NCBI GenBank assembly: GCA_963741615.1
Contig: CAVUIU010000026.1
Coordinates: forward strand, 124,001-188,000
Reading direction: 5' to 3'
Source: UBA9676 sp963741615
GTDB taxonomy: Bacteria; Actinomycetota; Actinomycetes; Streptosporangiales; Streptosporangiaceae
DNA length: 64,000 nucleotides
A program made the position numbers and the translations under genes. This document shows positions 9,384-17,504 of the stretch, piece after piece; position 1 is the first letter of the stretch; each line of letters opens with the position of its first letter. The notes beneath the pieces were generated by a model. That model did not search any database, had not been told where the DNA came from, and saw nothing but the letters and a program-made list of their open reading frames with translations.

Positions 9384-10018
9384 TCGCCGAAGACTCCGTG
9401 CTGCTGCGTGAGGGCCTGACCAGGCTGCTCGCGGAGGCCGGTCACGAGGTGGTGGCCGCGGCGGGGGATGCCGAGGAATTCCTGCGCGCGGTCGGGACCT
9501 GCCAGCCCGACGTGGTGGTGGTGGACGTGCGCATGCCGCCGACCTTCACCGACGAGGGCCTGCGCGCCGCGCTGGTGGTGCGCAGCACCTGGCCCGGCGT
9601 CGGGGTGCTCGTGCTCTCCCAGTACGTGGAGGAACGGTACGCCACCGAGCTTTTGTCCGACCGTCCGCAGGGTGTGGGCTATCTGCTCAAGGACAGGGTC
9701 GCCGAGCTGGCCGAGTTCCTTGACGCGCTGGACCGGGTGGCCGCCGGGGGCAGCGCGCTCGACCCGGAGGTGGTCGCGCAGCTGCTGGCCCGCAGCCGTC
9801 ACCCGCTGGCGGGCCTGACCCCCCGGGAACGCGACGTGCTCGCGCTGATGGCCGAGGGCCGGTCCAACGCGGCCATCGCCGCCGAGCTCGTGGTCGGCGA
9901 CGGTGCCGTGGAGAAGCACATCAACAGCATCTTCGCCAAGCTCGGACTGGCCCCCGCCGACCGCGATCACCGGCGGGTCCTCGCCGTTCTGCGCTATCTG
10001 GGAGCTGACGGGGCATGA
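9371..10018 (+). CDS. NarL/FixJ-type response regulator
   Basis: 215 residues. The receiver domain begins MRVVIAEDSVLLREGL and has the phospho-accepting Asp52 in VVVDVRMPP and the conserved lysine in YLLKDRV. A LuxR-type helix-turn-helix follows (LTPRERDVLALMAEGRSNAAIA, then AVEKHINSIFAKL). The frame is intact although the genes on both sides are frameshifted. It overlaps the kinase end and is joined to the next gene by ATGA (10015-10018), so the three form one transcription unit. The DNA target is unknown; the divergent MMPL transporter and the downstream DUF4097-type gene are candidates. Confidence 0.93.
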   Translation: MRVVIAEDSVLLREGLTRLLAEAGHEVVAAAGDAEEFLRAVGTCQPDVVVVDVRMPPTFTDEGLRAALVVRSTWPGVGVLVLSQYVEERYATELLSDRPQGVGYLLKDRVAELAEFLDALDRVAAGGSALDPEVVAQLLARSRHPLAGLTPRERDVLALMAEGRSNAAIAAELVVGDGAVEKHINSIFAKLGLAPADRDHRRVLAVLRYLGADGA

Positions 10019-10871
10019 CCGCTCCGTTGCCGGCGACCGCCGTCCGGCGGACCGTGCCGTTGCCGATGACCGCGCGGACGCGGGCCGCGCTGATCGTGGG
10101 TACCCCGCTCGCGTTGCTCTGCATCGCATGGGCGGTGCTGGCCCTCGTCGCCCTGATCGGTGAGGGAACCTACCGGGTCAACCTGGACCTCCCGGCCCAC
10201 GGCCGCACGGTCACCCTCGCGGTGGATTCAGGCACCGTGAGCGTTTCGCCGCAGCCGGGCAGCAGGATCAGGCTCCGGGGCACCGCCCGGTGGGCGCTCA
10301 TCCGGTCGCGGGTGACGTGGCGGTCCACCCCCTCGGGGGTCGTCGTCCGCTCGCAGTGCCGGGCAGCCGGCCGGGTCGTGCTCCTTCGACTACCGGGCCA
10401 CCCTGCCCGGGAGACTGGCCACCGTGCTCTCCGACGGATCCGGCGACCTGACCGTCACCGGCCTGGCCGGTCACGCCCTGCTGCAGGACGGATCGGGTGA
10501 CGTTCGCGCGTCGGCCTGTCAGGGGGGGTGGAGATCAAAGACCAGTCCGGCGACATCACCGGGTCCTCCCTGTCCGGCCAGCGGGTGCTCATCGAGAACG
10601 AGTCCGGCGATATCAGCGTCACCGGCTTGGCCAGCCAGGATGTGACATCCGCCGACCAGTCCGGTGATATCACCCTCACCTTCGCCCGGGTGCCGCAGCG
10701 GGTGACGGTCAGCAACGAGTCCGGCGACGTCAAGCTGGTGCTGCCACCGGGCCCGACGCTCTACCGGGTGTCCGCAAGCAGCGTCGTCCGGCCAGACGTC
10801 GGTCCAGCGTGCCGACGAGCTCGGCGTCCGCACACGTGATCACTGTGACCGACCAGTCCGGCGACATCTAG
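10015..10871 (+). pseudogene. DUF4097-type membrane-anchored beta-repeat protein, frameshifted
   Basis: The start encodes a cytoplasmic tail and one membrane helix (LIVGTPLALLCIAWAVLALVALIG), followed by short repeats of the form SGDITV (DGSGDLTVTGL, DQSGDITGSSL, NESGDISVTGL, QSGDITLTF, NESGDVKLVL), the rungs of a DUF4097/putative-adhesin beta-helix. The coding pattern changes frame about four times: near 10370, near 10507 (one G short of SGLSGGVEIK) and twice between 10770 and 10815. The last rung ends DQSGDI with TAG at 10869-10871. Continuity of the repeats across the breaks argues for recent damage or sequence error rather than several genes. Confidence 0.7.
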
Positions 10872-12249
10872 GTGACCAGCTGACGGCCGGCCACAGCGTG
10901 GCGAAGGCCTCCTCCAGGATCGACAGGCCTTCGTCCAGCAGGTCCTCGCCGATCACCAGCGGTGGCAGGAACCGCAGCACATTGCCGAAGGTCCCGCAGG
11001 TCAGCGCGACCAGGCCGGCCGCGTGGCAGGCCTTGGCGACCTTGCCCGTCGCGGCCGCGTCGGGCTCCAGGCTGCCCGGCTGTGCGAGCTCGATCGCCAG
11101 CATGGCGCCGCGTCCGCGGACGTCCGCGATCACCGGGTAGGTGTCCGCCAGCTTGCGCAGCCTGGGCAGCATGACGTCGCCGATCCGGCGGGCCCGCCCG
11201 GCCAGGTCCTCGGCCGCCATCGTCTCGATCGCGCCGAGTGCTCCGGCGCAGGCGACCGGGTTGCCGCCGTAGGTCCCGCCGAGGCCGCCCGAGTGCACCG
11301 AGTCCATCACCTCGGCCCGCCCGGTGACCGCGGCCAGTGGCATCCCGCCGGCGATCCCCTTGGCGGTGGTGATCAGGTCCGGCACCACTCCCTCGTGATC
11401 GCAGGCGAACCAGTCGCCGGTCCGGCAGAATCCGGTCTGGATCTCGTCGGCGATCAGCAGGATGCCGTGCTGGCGGCAGAAGTCCGCCAGTCCGGGCAGG
11501 AAGCCGTCCGGCGGGACCACGAAACCGCCCTCACCCTGGATCGGCTCGATGATCACCGCGGCCACGTTGTCCTCGCCGACCTGCGTATGGATGAGCCTGG
11601 TGACCACGTCAAGGGCCTCCTTGGCGCACTGGCCGGGGCCGCCGGGCCAGCGCAGGGGATAGGCCATCGGCATCCGGTAGATCTCTCCCGCGAACGGGCC
11701 GAACTTGTCCTTGTAAGGCATGTTCTTCGCGGTCAGCGCCATGGTGAGGTTGGTGCGGCCGTGGTAGGCGTGGTCGAAGGCGACCACCGCCTGGCGCCTG
11801 GTGGCGTGCCGGGCGATCTTGACCGCGTTCTCCACCGCCTCGGCGCCGGAGTTGAACAGGGCCGACCGCTTCTCATAGCCGCCCGGCGTGCGGCGGGCAA
11901 GCTCCTCGCACACCGCCACATACCCCTCGTAGGGCGTGACCATGAAGCAGGTGTGGGTGAACCTCGCCGCCTGCTCACGGACCCGCTCGGTGACCCGCGG
12001 CGCGCTGTTGCCCACCGAGGCCACGGCGATGCCGGAGCCGAAGTCGATGAGGGAATTACCGTCGGCGTCCACCAGCACACCGCCGCCGGCGGCGGTGATG
12101 AACACCGGGAGCATGTTGCTGACGCCGCGGGCGACGGCGCTGTCGCGCCGGGCGAGCAGCTGGCGGGAGGCAGGCCCGGGGATCTCGGTGACGAGGCGGC
12201 GCTGCTGGGGCAGCCCTGGGCCGCCGGAGGCTGACGAGTGCGTGGTCAT
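10840..12249 (-). CDS. gabT: 4-aminobutyrate aminotransferase-type enzyme
   Basis: About 469 residues of a class III PLP enzyme. ALFNSGAEAVENAVKIAR, AFDHAYHGRTNLTMALTAK, IIEPIQGEGGF, LLIADEIQTGFCRTG and ITTAKGIAGGMPLAAV (Schiff-base Lys) follow the actinobacterial GabT order. GabT moves the amino group of GABA to 2-oxoglutarate, giving succinate semialdehyde. The ATG at 12249 (MTTHSSASGG) is chosen; a longer frame upstream runs into the divergent rhomboid gene. The 3' end overlaps the end of the convergent DUF4097-type gene by about 32 bases. No succinate-semialdehyde dehydrogenase is adjacent. Confidence 0.9.
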   Translation of the reverse strand: MTTHSSASGGPGLPQQRRLVTEIPGPASRQLLARRDSAVARGVSNMLPVFITAAGGGVLVDADGNSLIDFGSGIAVASVGNSAPRVTERVREQAARFTHTCFMVTPYEGYVAVCEELARRTPGGYEKRSALFNSGAEAVENAVKIARHATRRQAVVAFDHAYHGRTNLTMALTAKNMPYKDKFGPFAGEIYRMPMAYPLRWPGGPGQCAKEALDVVTRLIHTQVGEDNVAAVIIEPIQGEGGFVVPPDGFLPGLADFCRQHGILLIADEIQTGFCRTGDWFACDHEGVVPDLITTAKGIAGGMPLAAVTGRAEVMDSVHSGGLGGTYGGNPVACAGALGAIETMAAEDLAGRARRIGDVMLPRLRKLADTYPVIADVRGRGAMLAIELAQPGSLEPDAAATGKVAKACHAAGLVALTCGTFGNVLRFLPPLVIGEDLLDEGLSILEEAFATLWPAVSWSPRCRRTGRSQ

Positions 12250-12370
12250 AGACCTGACGATAAGGCACGGCCCGCCCGGTGCGCCCAACCGCCTCGGGGA
12301 TCGAGTCAACTGCGGGAAGCGTCCCGGTTTGGGATGCCACCGGCCTGCGCGCCCTGGCACGATTTTGCCC

Positions 12371-13150
12371 ATGGTGATCCCCGTCCACGACCTCAACCCC
12401 CTCCGCCGGACCCCGTGGATCACCTACTCGCTGATCGCGGTCAACGTGGTCATCTTCCTGCTTTCCCCGGGCACGCTGCCGGCCGCGCCGCAGGCCGCCA
12501 CGATCTGCCGCCAGCAGGCCTTCTACGACCACTACGGCGCCATCCCGCACGAGCTGATCACGGGCCGGCAACTGCTGCGGCCCGTGCCCACGGGTCAGGA
12601 GGTGACCACCCGGCAGGGCCCGGCCTGCGTGGAAGCCAGCCGGCCCTACCGGAAGAACCCACCGCTGTCGGTGCTGACGGCGATGTTCGTGCACGCGAGC
12701 TGGCTGCATCTGCTGGGCAACATGCTCTTCCTGCTCATCTTCGGCAACAACGTGGAGGACCGGTTCCGGAAGATCCCCTACCTGGTGTTCTACCTGGCGT
12801 CCGGCTACCTCGCCGCGTACGGTTTCGCCGCCGTCTACCCCGGCTCGGCCGGGCCGCTGATCGGCGCCTCCGGCGCCATCGCCGGGGTGCTCGGCGCCTA
12901 CCTGGTGCTGTACCCGCGGGCGAAGGTATGGAGCCTGGTCCCGTTCTTGTTGTTCATCCCCCTGCCCATCCCCGCCTGGCTCGTGCTCGGGCTCTGGTTC
13001 GTGCTCCAGTGGGCCGACTCGATCGGCCACGCCGCCGCCGGGGGTGGCGTTGCCTACGTGGCACACGTGTTCGGCTTCGTGGCCGGGATGCTGGTCGGGC
13101 TGCTGGCGCGTGCGGCAGGCAGCCGGCCACGGCCCGCCCAGCACCCCTGA
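12371..13150 (+). CDS. Rhomboid-family intramembrane serine protease
   Basis: 259 residues with about six membrane helices. The catalytic pair is visible: Ser167 in IGASGAIAG and His232 in VAYVAHVFGFVAG. HLLGNMLFLLIFGNNVED supplies the conserved HxxxN segment. The large first loop contains two Cys residues and is probably extracytoplasmic. ATG at 12371 fits the family's N-terminus (TPWITYSLIAVNV); the frame is open further upstream but without family similarity. It is divergent from gabT. Substrate unknown. Confidence 0.92.
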   Translation: MVIPVHDLNPLRRTPWITYSLIAVNVVIFLLSPGTLPAAPQAATICRQQAFYDHYGAIPHELITGRQLLRPVPTGQEVTTRQGPACVEASRPYRKNPPLSVLTAMFVHASWLHLLGNMLFLLIFGNNVEDRFRKIPYLVFYLASGYLAAYGFAAVYPGSAGPLIGASGAIAGVLGAYLVLYPRAKVWSLVPFLLFIPLPIPAWLVLGLWFVLQWADSIGHAAAGGGVAYVAHVFGFVAGMLVGLLARAAGSRPRPAQHP

Positions 13151-13155
13151 TATCA

Positions 13156-13200
13156 GCGCCGCGTCCGGGGGGTGGGCGCCGCGTCCGGGGGGTGGGCGCC
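13156..13200. repeat. 20-bp tandem repeat, two copies plus a partial third
   Basis: The unit GCGCCGCGTCCGGGG plus GGTGG occurs at 13156 and 13176, with a partial third at 13196, in the gap after the rhomboid gene. Probably slippage-prone GC-rich spacer; no function seen. Confidence 0.7.
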
Positions 13201-13329
13201 GCGCCCGTGAGCTGGCCGCAACCGGGCATGGTGAGCCCGGCCGGTCGGCGTGCGAAGATCGGACGGTGCTGACCCAGACGGTGAGCGCCGGTGGTGGCCC
13301 GGCCGGTCTTCATGACCTTCATCCCCGTC

Positions 13330-14780
13330 ATGGCTGAGCGCACCGGGCTGTTCGGCGGCGTGTTCGCCCGCGGCGGCGTTGACACCGGGGACCAGGCGTG
13401 GCTGACGGCGATGCTGGACACCGAGGCCGCGCTGGCCCGGGCACTCGAACGGGCCGGGCTGGCCCCGCCGGGCACGGGCGCGGCTGTGACCGGCGCCGCG
13501 GCAGCGGGCGCTTTCGACGCCGATGACCTCGGCCGCCAGGCCGCTCTCACCGGCAACCCGGTGCCCGCCCTGGTCCGGGCTCTGCGCCGGAACGTTCCCG
13601 CCGAGGCGGCGGCAGTGGTGCACAGGGGCGCGACGAGCCAGGACATCATCGATACCGCTGCCATGCTGCTCGCCAGGCGGACACTCGCCGCGATCGCCGC
13701 AGACCTGGCGGCCGCTGCGGACGCAACGGCCGGGCTCGCCGCCGCGCACCGCGACACGGTCATGATCGGCCGCACCCTGCTGCAGCAAGCGGTCCCGGTG
13801 ACGTTCGGCCTGGTGGCGGCCGGCTGGCTGGCCGGCCTGGACGAAGCACGCGCGAACCTGGACCAGGTGCGGGAGCGGCGGCTCGCGGTCCAGTTCGGAG
13901 GTGCCGCGGGCACCCTGTCGTCCCTGGGCGCGGCCGGGCCCGCGGTCGCCGGGCTGCTCGCCGAGGAACTGGGCCTGCCGCTGCCGGTCCTGCCGTGGCA
14001 CACCAACCGGCTGCGCATCGTGGAAGTGGCTGCCTCGTGCGCCTGCTCCGCCGGTGTGCTTGGCAAGATCGCCAGGGATGTGACCCTGCTCGCGCAGTCC
14101 GAGGTGGGTGAGGTCCGTGAGGGGGAGCCGGGGGGCAGGCCGGCCCGGGGGGGCAGGCCGGCCCGGGGGAGCAGGCCGGCCCGGGCCAGGCAGAGGGCAC
14201 GCGCCGGGGCGGATCCTCGGCCATGCCCCACAAGCGCAACCCGGTCGCCGCCATCGCCATCCTCGGCTGCACGCGCCAGGTGCCCGGACTGCTCGCCACC
14301 CTGGCCGCCGCGGCCGAGCAGGAGTACCAGCGCGCGGCGGGTGCCTGGCACAGCGAGTGGCAGCCGTTCGCGCATCTGCTCGGGCTCACCGGTTCCGCCG
14401 CGTCCTGGGGCGCGGAACTGCTCGCAGGGCTGGCCGTGGACCCAGCGCGGATGAGGTCCAATCTCGGCGCGGCCGGCGGATTCCCGCTCGCCGAGCGGGT
14501 GTCCGGGCTGCTGGCCCCGGCTGTCGGCGCCAGCGCCGCGCACGATCTGGTCGCGCAGGCGAGCGGGTACGCGGTGGCCGCCGGGACGTCGCTGCGCGAC
14601 GCCCTGCTCGGCCTGCCCGGCGTGTGGGAGCGGATCGAGGCGGCCGGTGTCACGACTGCCCAGATCGACGCCGCCCTCGACCCCGCAACCTACCTCGGGG
14701 CCGCAGGCGGGTTCGTCGACGCCGCCCTAGCCGCCCACGCCAAGACCCAGCCCACCCCGGGTTTCCATGATCGTGGTTGA
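13330..14780 (+). pseudogene. pcaB: 3-carboxy-cis,cis-muconate cycloisomerase, frameshifted at a G-rich repeat
   Basis: The fumarase/aspartase-superfamily fold is clear: LTAMLDTEAALARALERAG at the start, VVHRGATSQDIIDTA, GRTLLQQAVPVTFG, then ARDVTLLAQSEVGEV, and after the break GGSSAMPHKRNPVAA, the superfamily signature loop. PcaB lactonises 3-carboxymuconate in the protocatechuate 3,4-cleavage route. The frame changes in a run of six Gs at about 14130; one more G would join both halves through a linker made of a GQAGPG repeat. The start is uncertain (13291 GTG, 13312 ATG or 13330 ATG). It may be a sequence error, as the rest of the pathway is intact. Confidence 0.85.
14135..14185. repeat. 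18-bp tandem repeat (x3) inside the pcaB signature loop
   Basis: GCAGGCCGGCCCGGG recurs at 14135, 14153 and 14171 with an 18-bp period, encoding GQAGPG-like units in the frame of the downstream half of pcaB. It enlarges the flexible loop just before the catalytic GGSSAMPHKRNP segment by about 18 residues. Confidence 0.8.
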
Positions 14781-14820
14781 TCGGACGGGTCAGCGGCCGC
14801 CCGAATGACCATGATCATGG
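14765..14820. repeat. Extragenic palindrome over the pcaB stop (related to the one at 15784)
   Basis: A 24-bp arm starting CCATGATCGTGGTT (14765-14788) pairs at 19 of 24 positions with 14797-14820, which ends in the perfect palindrome CCATGATCATGG. It overlaps the pcaB stop codon and could act as a terminator. Its arm resembles that of the palindrome at 15784, so both may belong to one dispersed repeat family. Confidence 0.65.
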
Positions 14821-14921
14821 TGCATACCGGCTCGTGACCGACGAGTCAGCCGTTTCCGGGGGGCTGTGGGATGGGTGGGAAATCAGATGCGCCGGGCTGC
14901 GGCAGGCAGCGACCATGGAGC

Positions 14922-15788
14922 ATGGCCTGGTTCCTCAGTGCGGACCTCGATGACTACCTCGGTGCGGCGGGCCGGTTCCTCCGGTCGAGGCCCGCCGAGC
15001 ACACGATCCTGCTGGCCGCGGGCGAGACTGTCCGGGCTCGTGGCCCCGCCGCATTCGGCGCCGGCCCGCCCCTTTTCGGCTGGTGGTGCCCTCCCGGCCG
15101 GCCCAGCGCCGAGGTGGCTGCGGCTTTCCTGCACACCCCGCCCTATGGGGTGGCGCTGACCAGCATGGCCACCGAGGTGGCCACCGAACTGGCCGGGCTC
15201 CTCGCCGGGCGAGGCCGCCAGGTGGCCGGGGTGAACGGCGACGCCACGGCGGCCGGCGCCTTCGCCAGCGCTTGGCATCAGCTGACCGGGGACGGTGTCC
15301 AGGTGCGCCGGCGGACCCGCCTGTACCGGCTGGGCGCGCTGCGGCCACCGGACCCGGCTGCGCCCGGGCGGGCCAGGGTGGCCGGGCCAGCGGACCGGAG
15401 CCTGCTCATCTCGTGGTGCACGGCGTTCCACGAGGAGGCGGACCCCGGGCCGCGCGACACCGACGGGATGGTGGATGACCGGCTCAGCTACCGGGGCCTC
15501 ACCTTGTGGGAGGCGGCCGGCCAGCCGGTTTCGCTGGCCGGCCTGACCCGCGCGGCTGCGGGCCAGGTCCGGGTGGGCCCGGTCTATACGCCGCCCGGGC
15601 TCCGCGGCCGCGGCTACGGCGGCGCGGTGACGTGCGCGGTGAGCCGGGCAGCGCTCGATGCCGGGCTCGCCGAAGTGGTGCTGTTCACCGACCTCGCCAA
15701 CCCCACCAGCAACGCTCTTTACCAGCGGCTGGGCTACGAGCCGGTGTCGGACCGCACGGAATGGTCGTTCGGCACCAGCTCTTCATGA
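14922..15788 (+). CDS. GNAT-family N-acetyltransferase
   Basis: About 288 residues. The C-terminal third has the acetyl-CoA-binding core: VGPVYTPPGLRGRGYGGAVTCAVS (the Q/RxxGxG/A motif) and LFTDLANPTSNALYQRLGYEPV. The N-terminal part (FLRSRPAEHTILLAAGE, then FGWWCPPG) matches the actinobacterial two-part GNAT type with a degenerate first domain. The start could be 14922 or an in-frame ATG at 14871; neither has a strong ribosome site. It lies between two related palindromes and has no pathway link to its neighbours. Substrate unknown. Confidence 0.85.
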   Translation: MAWFLSADLDDYLGAAGRFLRSRPAEHTILLAAGETVRARGPAAFGAGPPLFGWWCPPGRPSAEVAAAFLHTPPYGVALTSMATEVATELAGLLAGRGRQVAGVNGDATAAGAFASAWHQLTGDGVQVRRRTRLYRLGALRPPDPAAPGRARVAGPADRSLLISWCTAFHEEADPGPRDTDGMVDDRLSYRGLTLWEAAGQPVSLAGLTRAAAGQVRVGPVYTPPGLRGRGYGGAVTCAVSRAALDAGLAEVVLFTDLANPTSNALYQRLGYEPVSDRTEWSFGTSSS

Positions 15789-15837
15789 TCGTGGTTATCT
15801 GGACGGCCCTTGACCCGCCCGGATAACCACGATCATG
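15784..15837. repeat. Extragenic palindrome/terminator, 16-bp perfect arms
   Basis: CATGATCGTGGTTATC (15784-15799) pairs perfectly with 15822-15837; two further G-C pairs extend the stem past a T-G position. It overlaps the stop codon of the acetyltransferase gene and may serve as its terminator. The arm shares CATGATCGTGGTT with the palindrome at 14765. Confidence 0.8.
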
Positions 15838-15980
15838 GAAGCGGGGGGTGGGGTGGGGGCGGTGGGGGGGCCAGAGGCGACGGGAGAAGGGGGGCGACGG
15901 AAGGGGGGCGACGGGGAGCCGGGGCGGGGCGGCCCCGGGGACGGGAGCGGTTTGTCGGTGGGGGGTGCCAGGGTGGCGGC

Positions 15981-16961
15981 ATGCTGCCTCTTCCCGATGC
16001 GCTGCGTCAGCTTGCCATCAGCCAGGACGGACTGCTGAGCCGGCCGCAGGTGCTGGCCGCGGGCCTGACCAGGGACGCCATCGCTGCCCGTCTCGGCAGC
16101 GGCCGCTGGCAGCGGATGTACCCGGGCGTCTACGCCGTCTTCACCGGTGATCGGTCCCGCCGGGCCGAGTTATGGGCGGCGGTGCTGCGCGCGGGGCCGG
16201 GCGCCATGCTCAGCTATCAGTCGGCGGCCGAGGTGGAGGGCATGGGCGGGGTGCCGGGCAGGCCCGGTGGCCTGGTCCATGTCACCGTCCCGGCGCCCCG
16301 TCATCTGCGAGCGGTTCCCGGCCTGGCGATCCACCGATGCGGGCGGGCCGTGCAGGCCTGTCATCCGACCCGGATGCCGCCGCGGACCCGGATCGAGGAG
16401 ACGGTACTGGACCTCGCCAGTTCTGCCGCGAGCGCCGATGAGGTATTCGACTGGGTCTGCCTGGCCTGCGCAGGACGGCTCACCACTCCGGCCAGGGTGC
16501 GGCTGGCCATGGCCGCCCGGCCGAAACTGGCCCGGCGGGCGGAGATCACTGACGTGCTGACGGAGGTGGTCGGCGGGGTGCATTCCGGGCTGGAGCTCCG
16601 CTACCGGCGCGACGTGGAGCGCCCGCATGATCTGCCGCCCGCCATCAGGCAGGCCAGGGCGGTGATAGGCCGCCGCGTCCAGTACCGGGACATCCTTTAC
16701 CGGGAGTTCGGCGTGGCGGTGGAGACCGATGGCCGGGCCGCCCACCCGGCGTCAGCCGGGCGCCGGGATACCGCGCGGGACAATGACGCTGCCGCGCAGG
16801 GACTGGTCACCCTCCGCTATGCCTGGGCCGATGTGACATGCCGGCCGTGTGGGGTCGCGGCGCAGGTGGCTGCCGTGCTCCGCCAGCGCGGCTGGCGGGG
16901 ATCCCCGCGCCCGTGCGGTGCCCGCTGCCCGGTGGCAGCCGTGGCCATCCTGGCCGGATAG
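15981..16961 (+). CDS. AbiEi-like N-terminal domain plus DUF559-type nuclease-fold protein
   Basis: 326 residues. The N-terminus (ISQDGLLSRPQVLAAGLTRDAIAARLGSGRW, then MYPGVYAVF) is the winged-helix AbiEi/type IV antitoxin-like domain common in actinomycetes. The C-terminus has AVETDGRAAHP and later RDNDAAAQGLVTLRYAWADV, the acidic and aromatic pattern of DUF559/Vsr-like restriction-fold proteins. No toxin partner (AbiEii-like nucleotidyltransferase) is adjacent, so calling it an active antitoxin would be unsupported. The start at ATG 15981 follows GGGTGGCGG; the preceding 150 bases are purine-rich low-complexity sequence. Solitary genes of this type are numerous in actinomycetes and their role is unknown. 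Confidence 0.8.
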   Translation: MLPLPDALRQLAISQDGLLSRPQVLAAGLTRDAIAARLGSGRWQRMYPGVYAVFTGDRSRRAELWAAVLRAGPGAMLSYQSAAEVEGMGGVPGRPGGLVHVTVPAPRHLRAVPGLAIHRCGRAVQACHPTRMPPRTRIEETVLDLASSAASADEVFDWVCLACAGRLTTPARVRLAMAARPKLARRAEITDVLTEVVGGVHSGLELRYRRDVERPHDLPPAIRQARAVIGRRVQYRDILYREFGVAVETDGRAAHPASAGRRDTARDNDAAAQGLVTLRYAWADVTCRPCGVAAQVAAVLRQRGWRGSPRPCGARCPVAAVAILAG

Positions 16962-17004
16962 TGTTCCTGGCCGACGAACCCACAACCACGACCGGAGGGC
17001 CGGC

Positions 17005-17382
17005 ATGGACGACACGCAGCGCGCGGCGCAGGGGATGACGATCCGCCGGGAGGTGCTGGGTGATGCCCACGTCAACCGGGCAGTGGCTGGCACGACCGGG
17101 CTCACCAGCGACTTCCAGGACTTCATCACCCGGTACGCGTGGGGCGAGATCTGGTCGAGGCCAGGCCTGTCCCGTGCCGAGCGCAGCATGATCACGCTGA
17201 CCGCGCTTGTGGCGCTGCGGCAGGAAGAGGAACTGGCCACGCACCTGCGGGCCGCCCTGCGCAACGGGCTCACCCCTGACCAGATCGCCGAGGTGTTCCT
17301 TCACGTGGGCATCTACGCCGGCGTGCCAGCCGTCAACCGGGCTTTTGCCGTTGCTCAGCGGGTAATGGCGGAGGGTGGATGA
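17005..17382 (+). CDS. pcaC: 4-carboxymuconolactone decarboxylase
   Basis: 125 residues, standard for stand-alone PcaC. RREVLGDAHVNRAVA, FQDFITRYAWGEIWSRPGL, ALRQEEELATHLRAAL and EVFLHVGIYAGVPAVNRAF are family signatures (the AhpD-like fold, without the CxxC of true AhpD). It decarboxylates 4-carboxymuconolactone to 3-oxoadipate enol-lactone in the 3,4-cleavage branch. ATG 17005 is preceded by GGAGG at a normal distance. It lies downstream of pcaB but is separated from it by two unrelated genes, and 122 bases before pcaI. Confidence 0.93.
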   Translation: MDDTQRAAQGMTIRREVLGDAHVNRAVAGTTGLTSDFQDFITRYAWGEIWSRPGLSRAERSMITLTALVALRQEEELATHLRAALRNGLTPDQIAEVFLHVGIYAGVPAVNRAFAVAQRVMAEGG

Positions 17383-17397
17383 GCGCGGGCAGGGCAC

Positions 17398-17427
17398 TTA
17401 CCGATCCTGGCATCCCCCGGCTACAGT
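17398..17427 (+). promoter_or_regulatory. Possible promoter before the pca/lig operon
   Basis: TTACCG (17398-17403) and TACAGT (17422-17427) are separated by 18 bases and lie about 80 bases before pcaI, in the only gap larger than 40 bases near the head of the 12-gene run. The match to the housekeeping consensus is moderate; this is a prediction only. Confidence 0.3.
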
Positions 17428-17504
17428 GTCCGTATCCCGCACGACTGTGCTGATTGCGATCAAAAGGTTGGTCATGGTGAAACGCTGGGAGAGGGCGGGA
17501 GGGC

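Noticed and set aside
13156..14185. CRISPR-like array
   Set aside because: The repeats are contiguous 18-20-bp GC-rich units without unique spacers and no cas gene is present.
15981..16961. A type IV toxin-antitoxin or abortive-infection system
   Set aside because: Only the AbiEi-like domain is present; no AbiEii-type toxin gene is adjacent, and such solo genes with DUF559 are common in actinomycetes.
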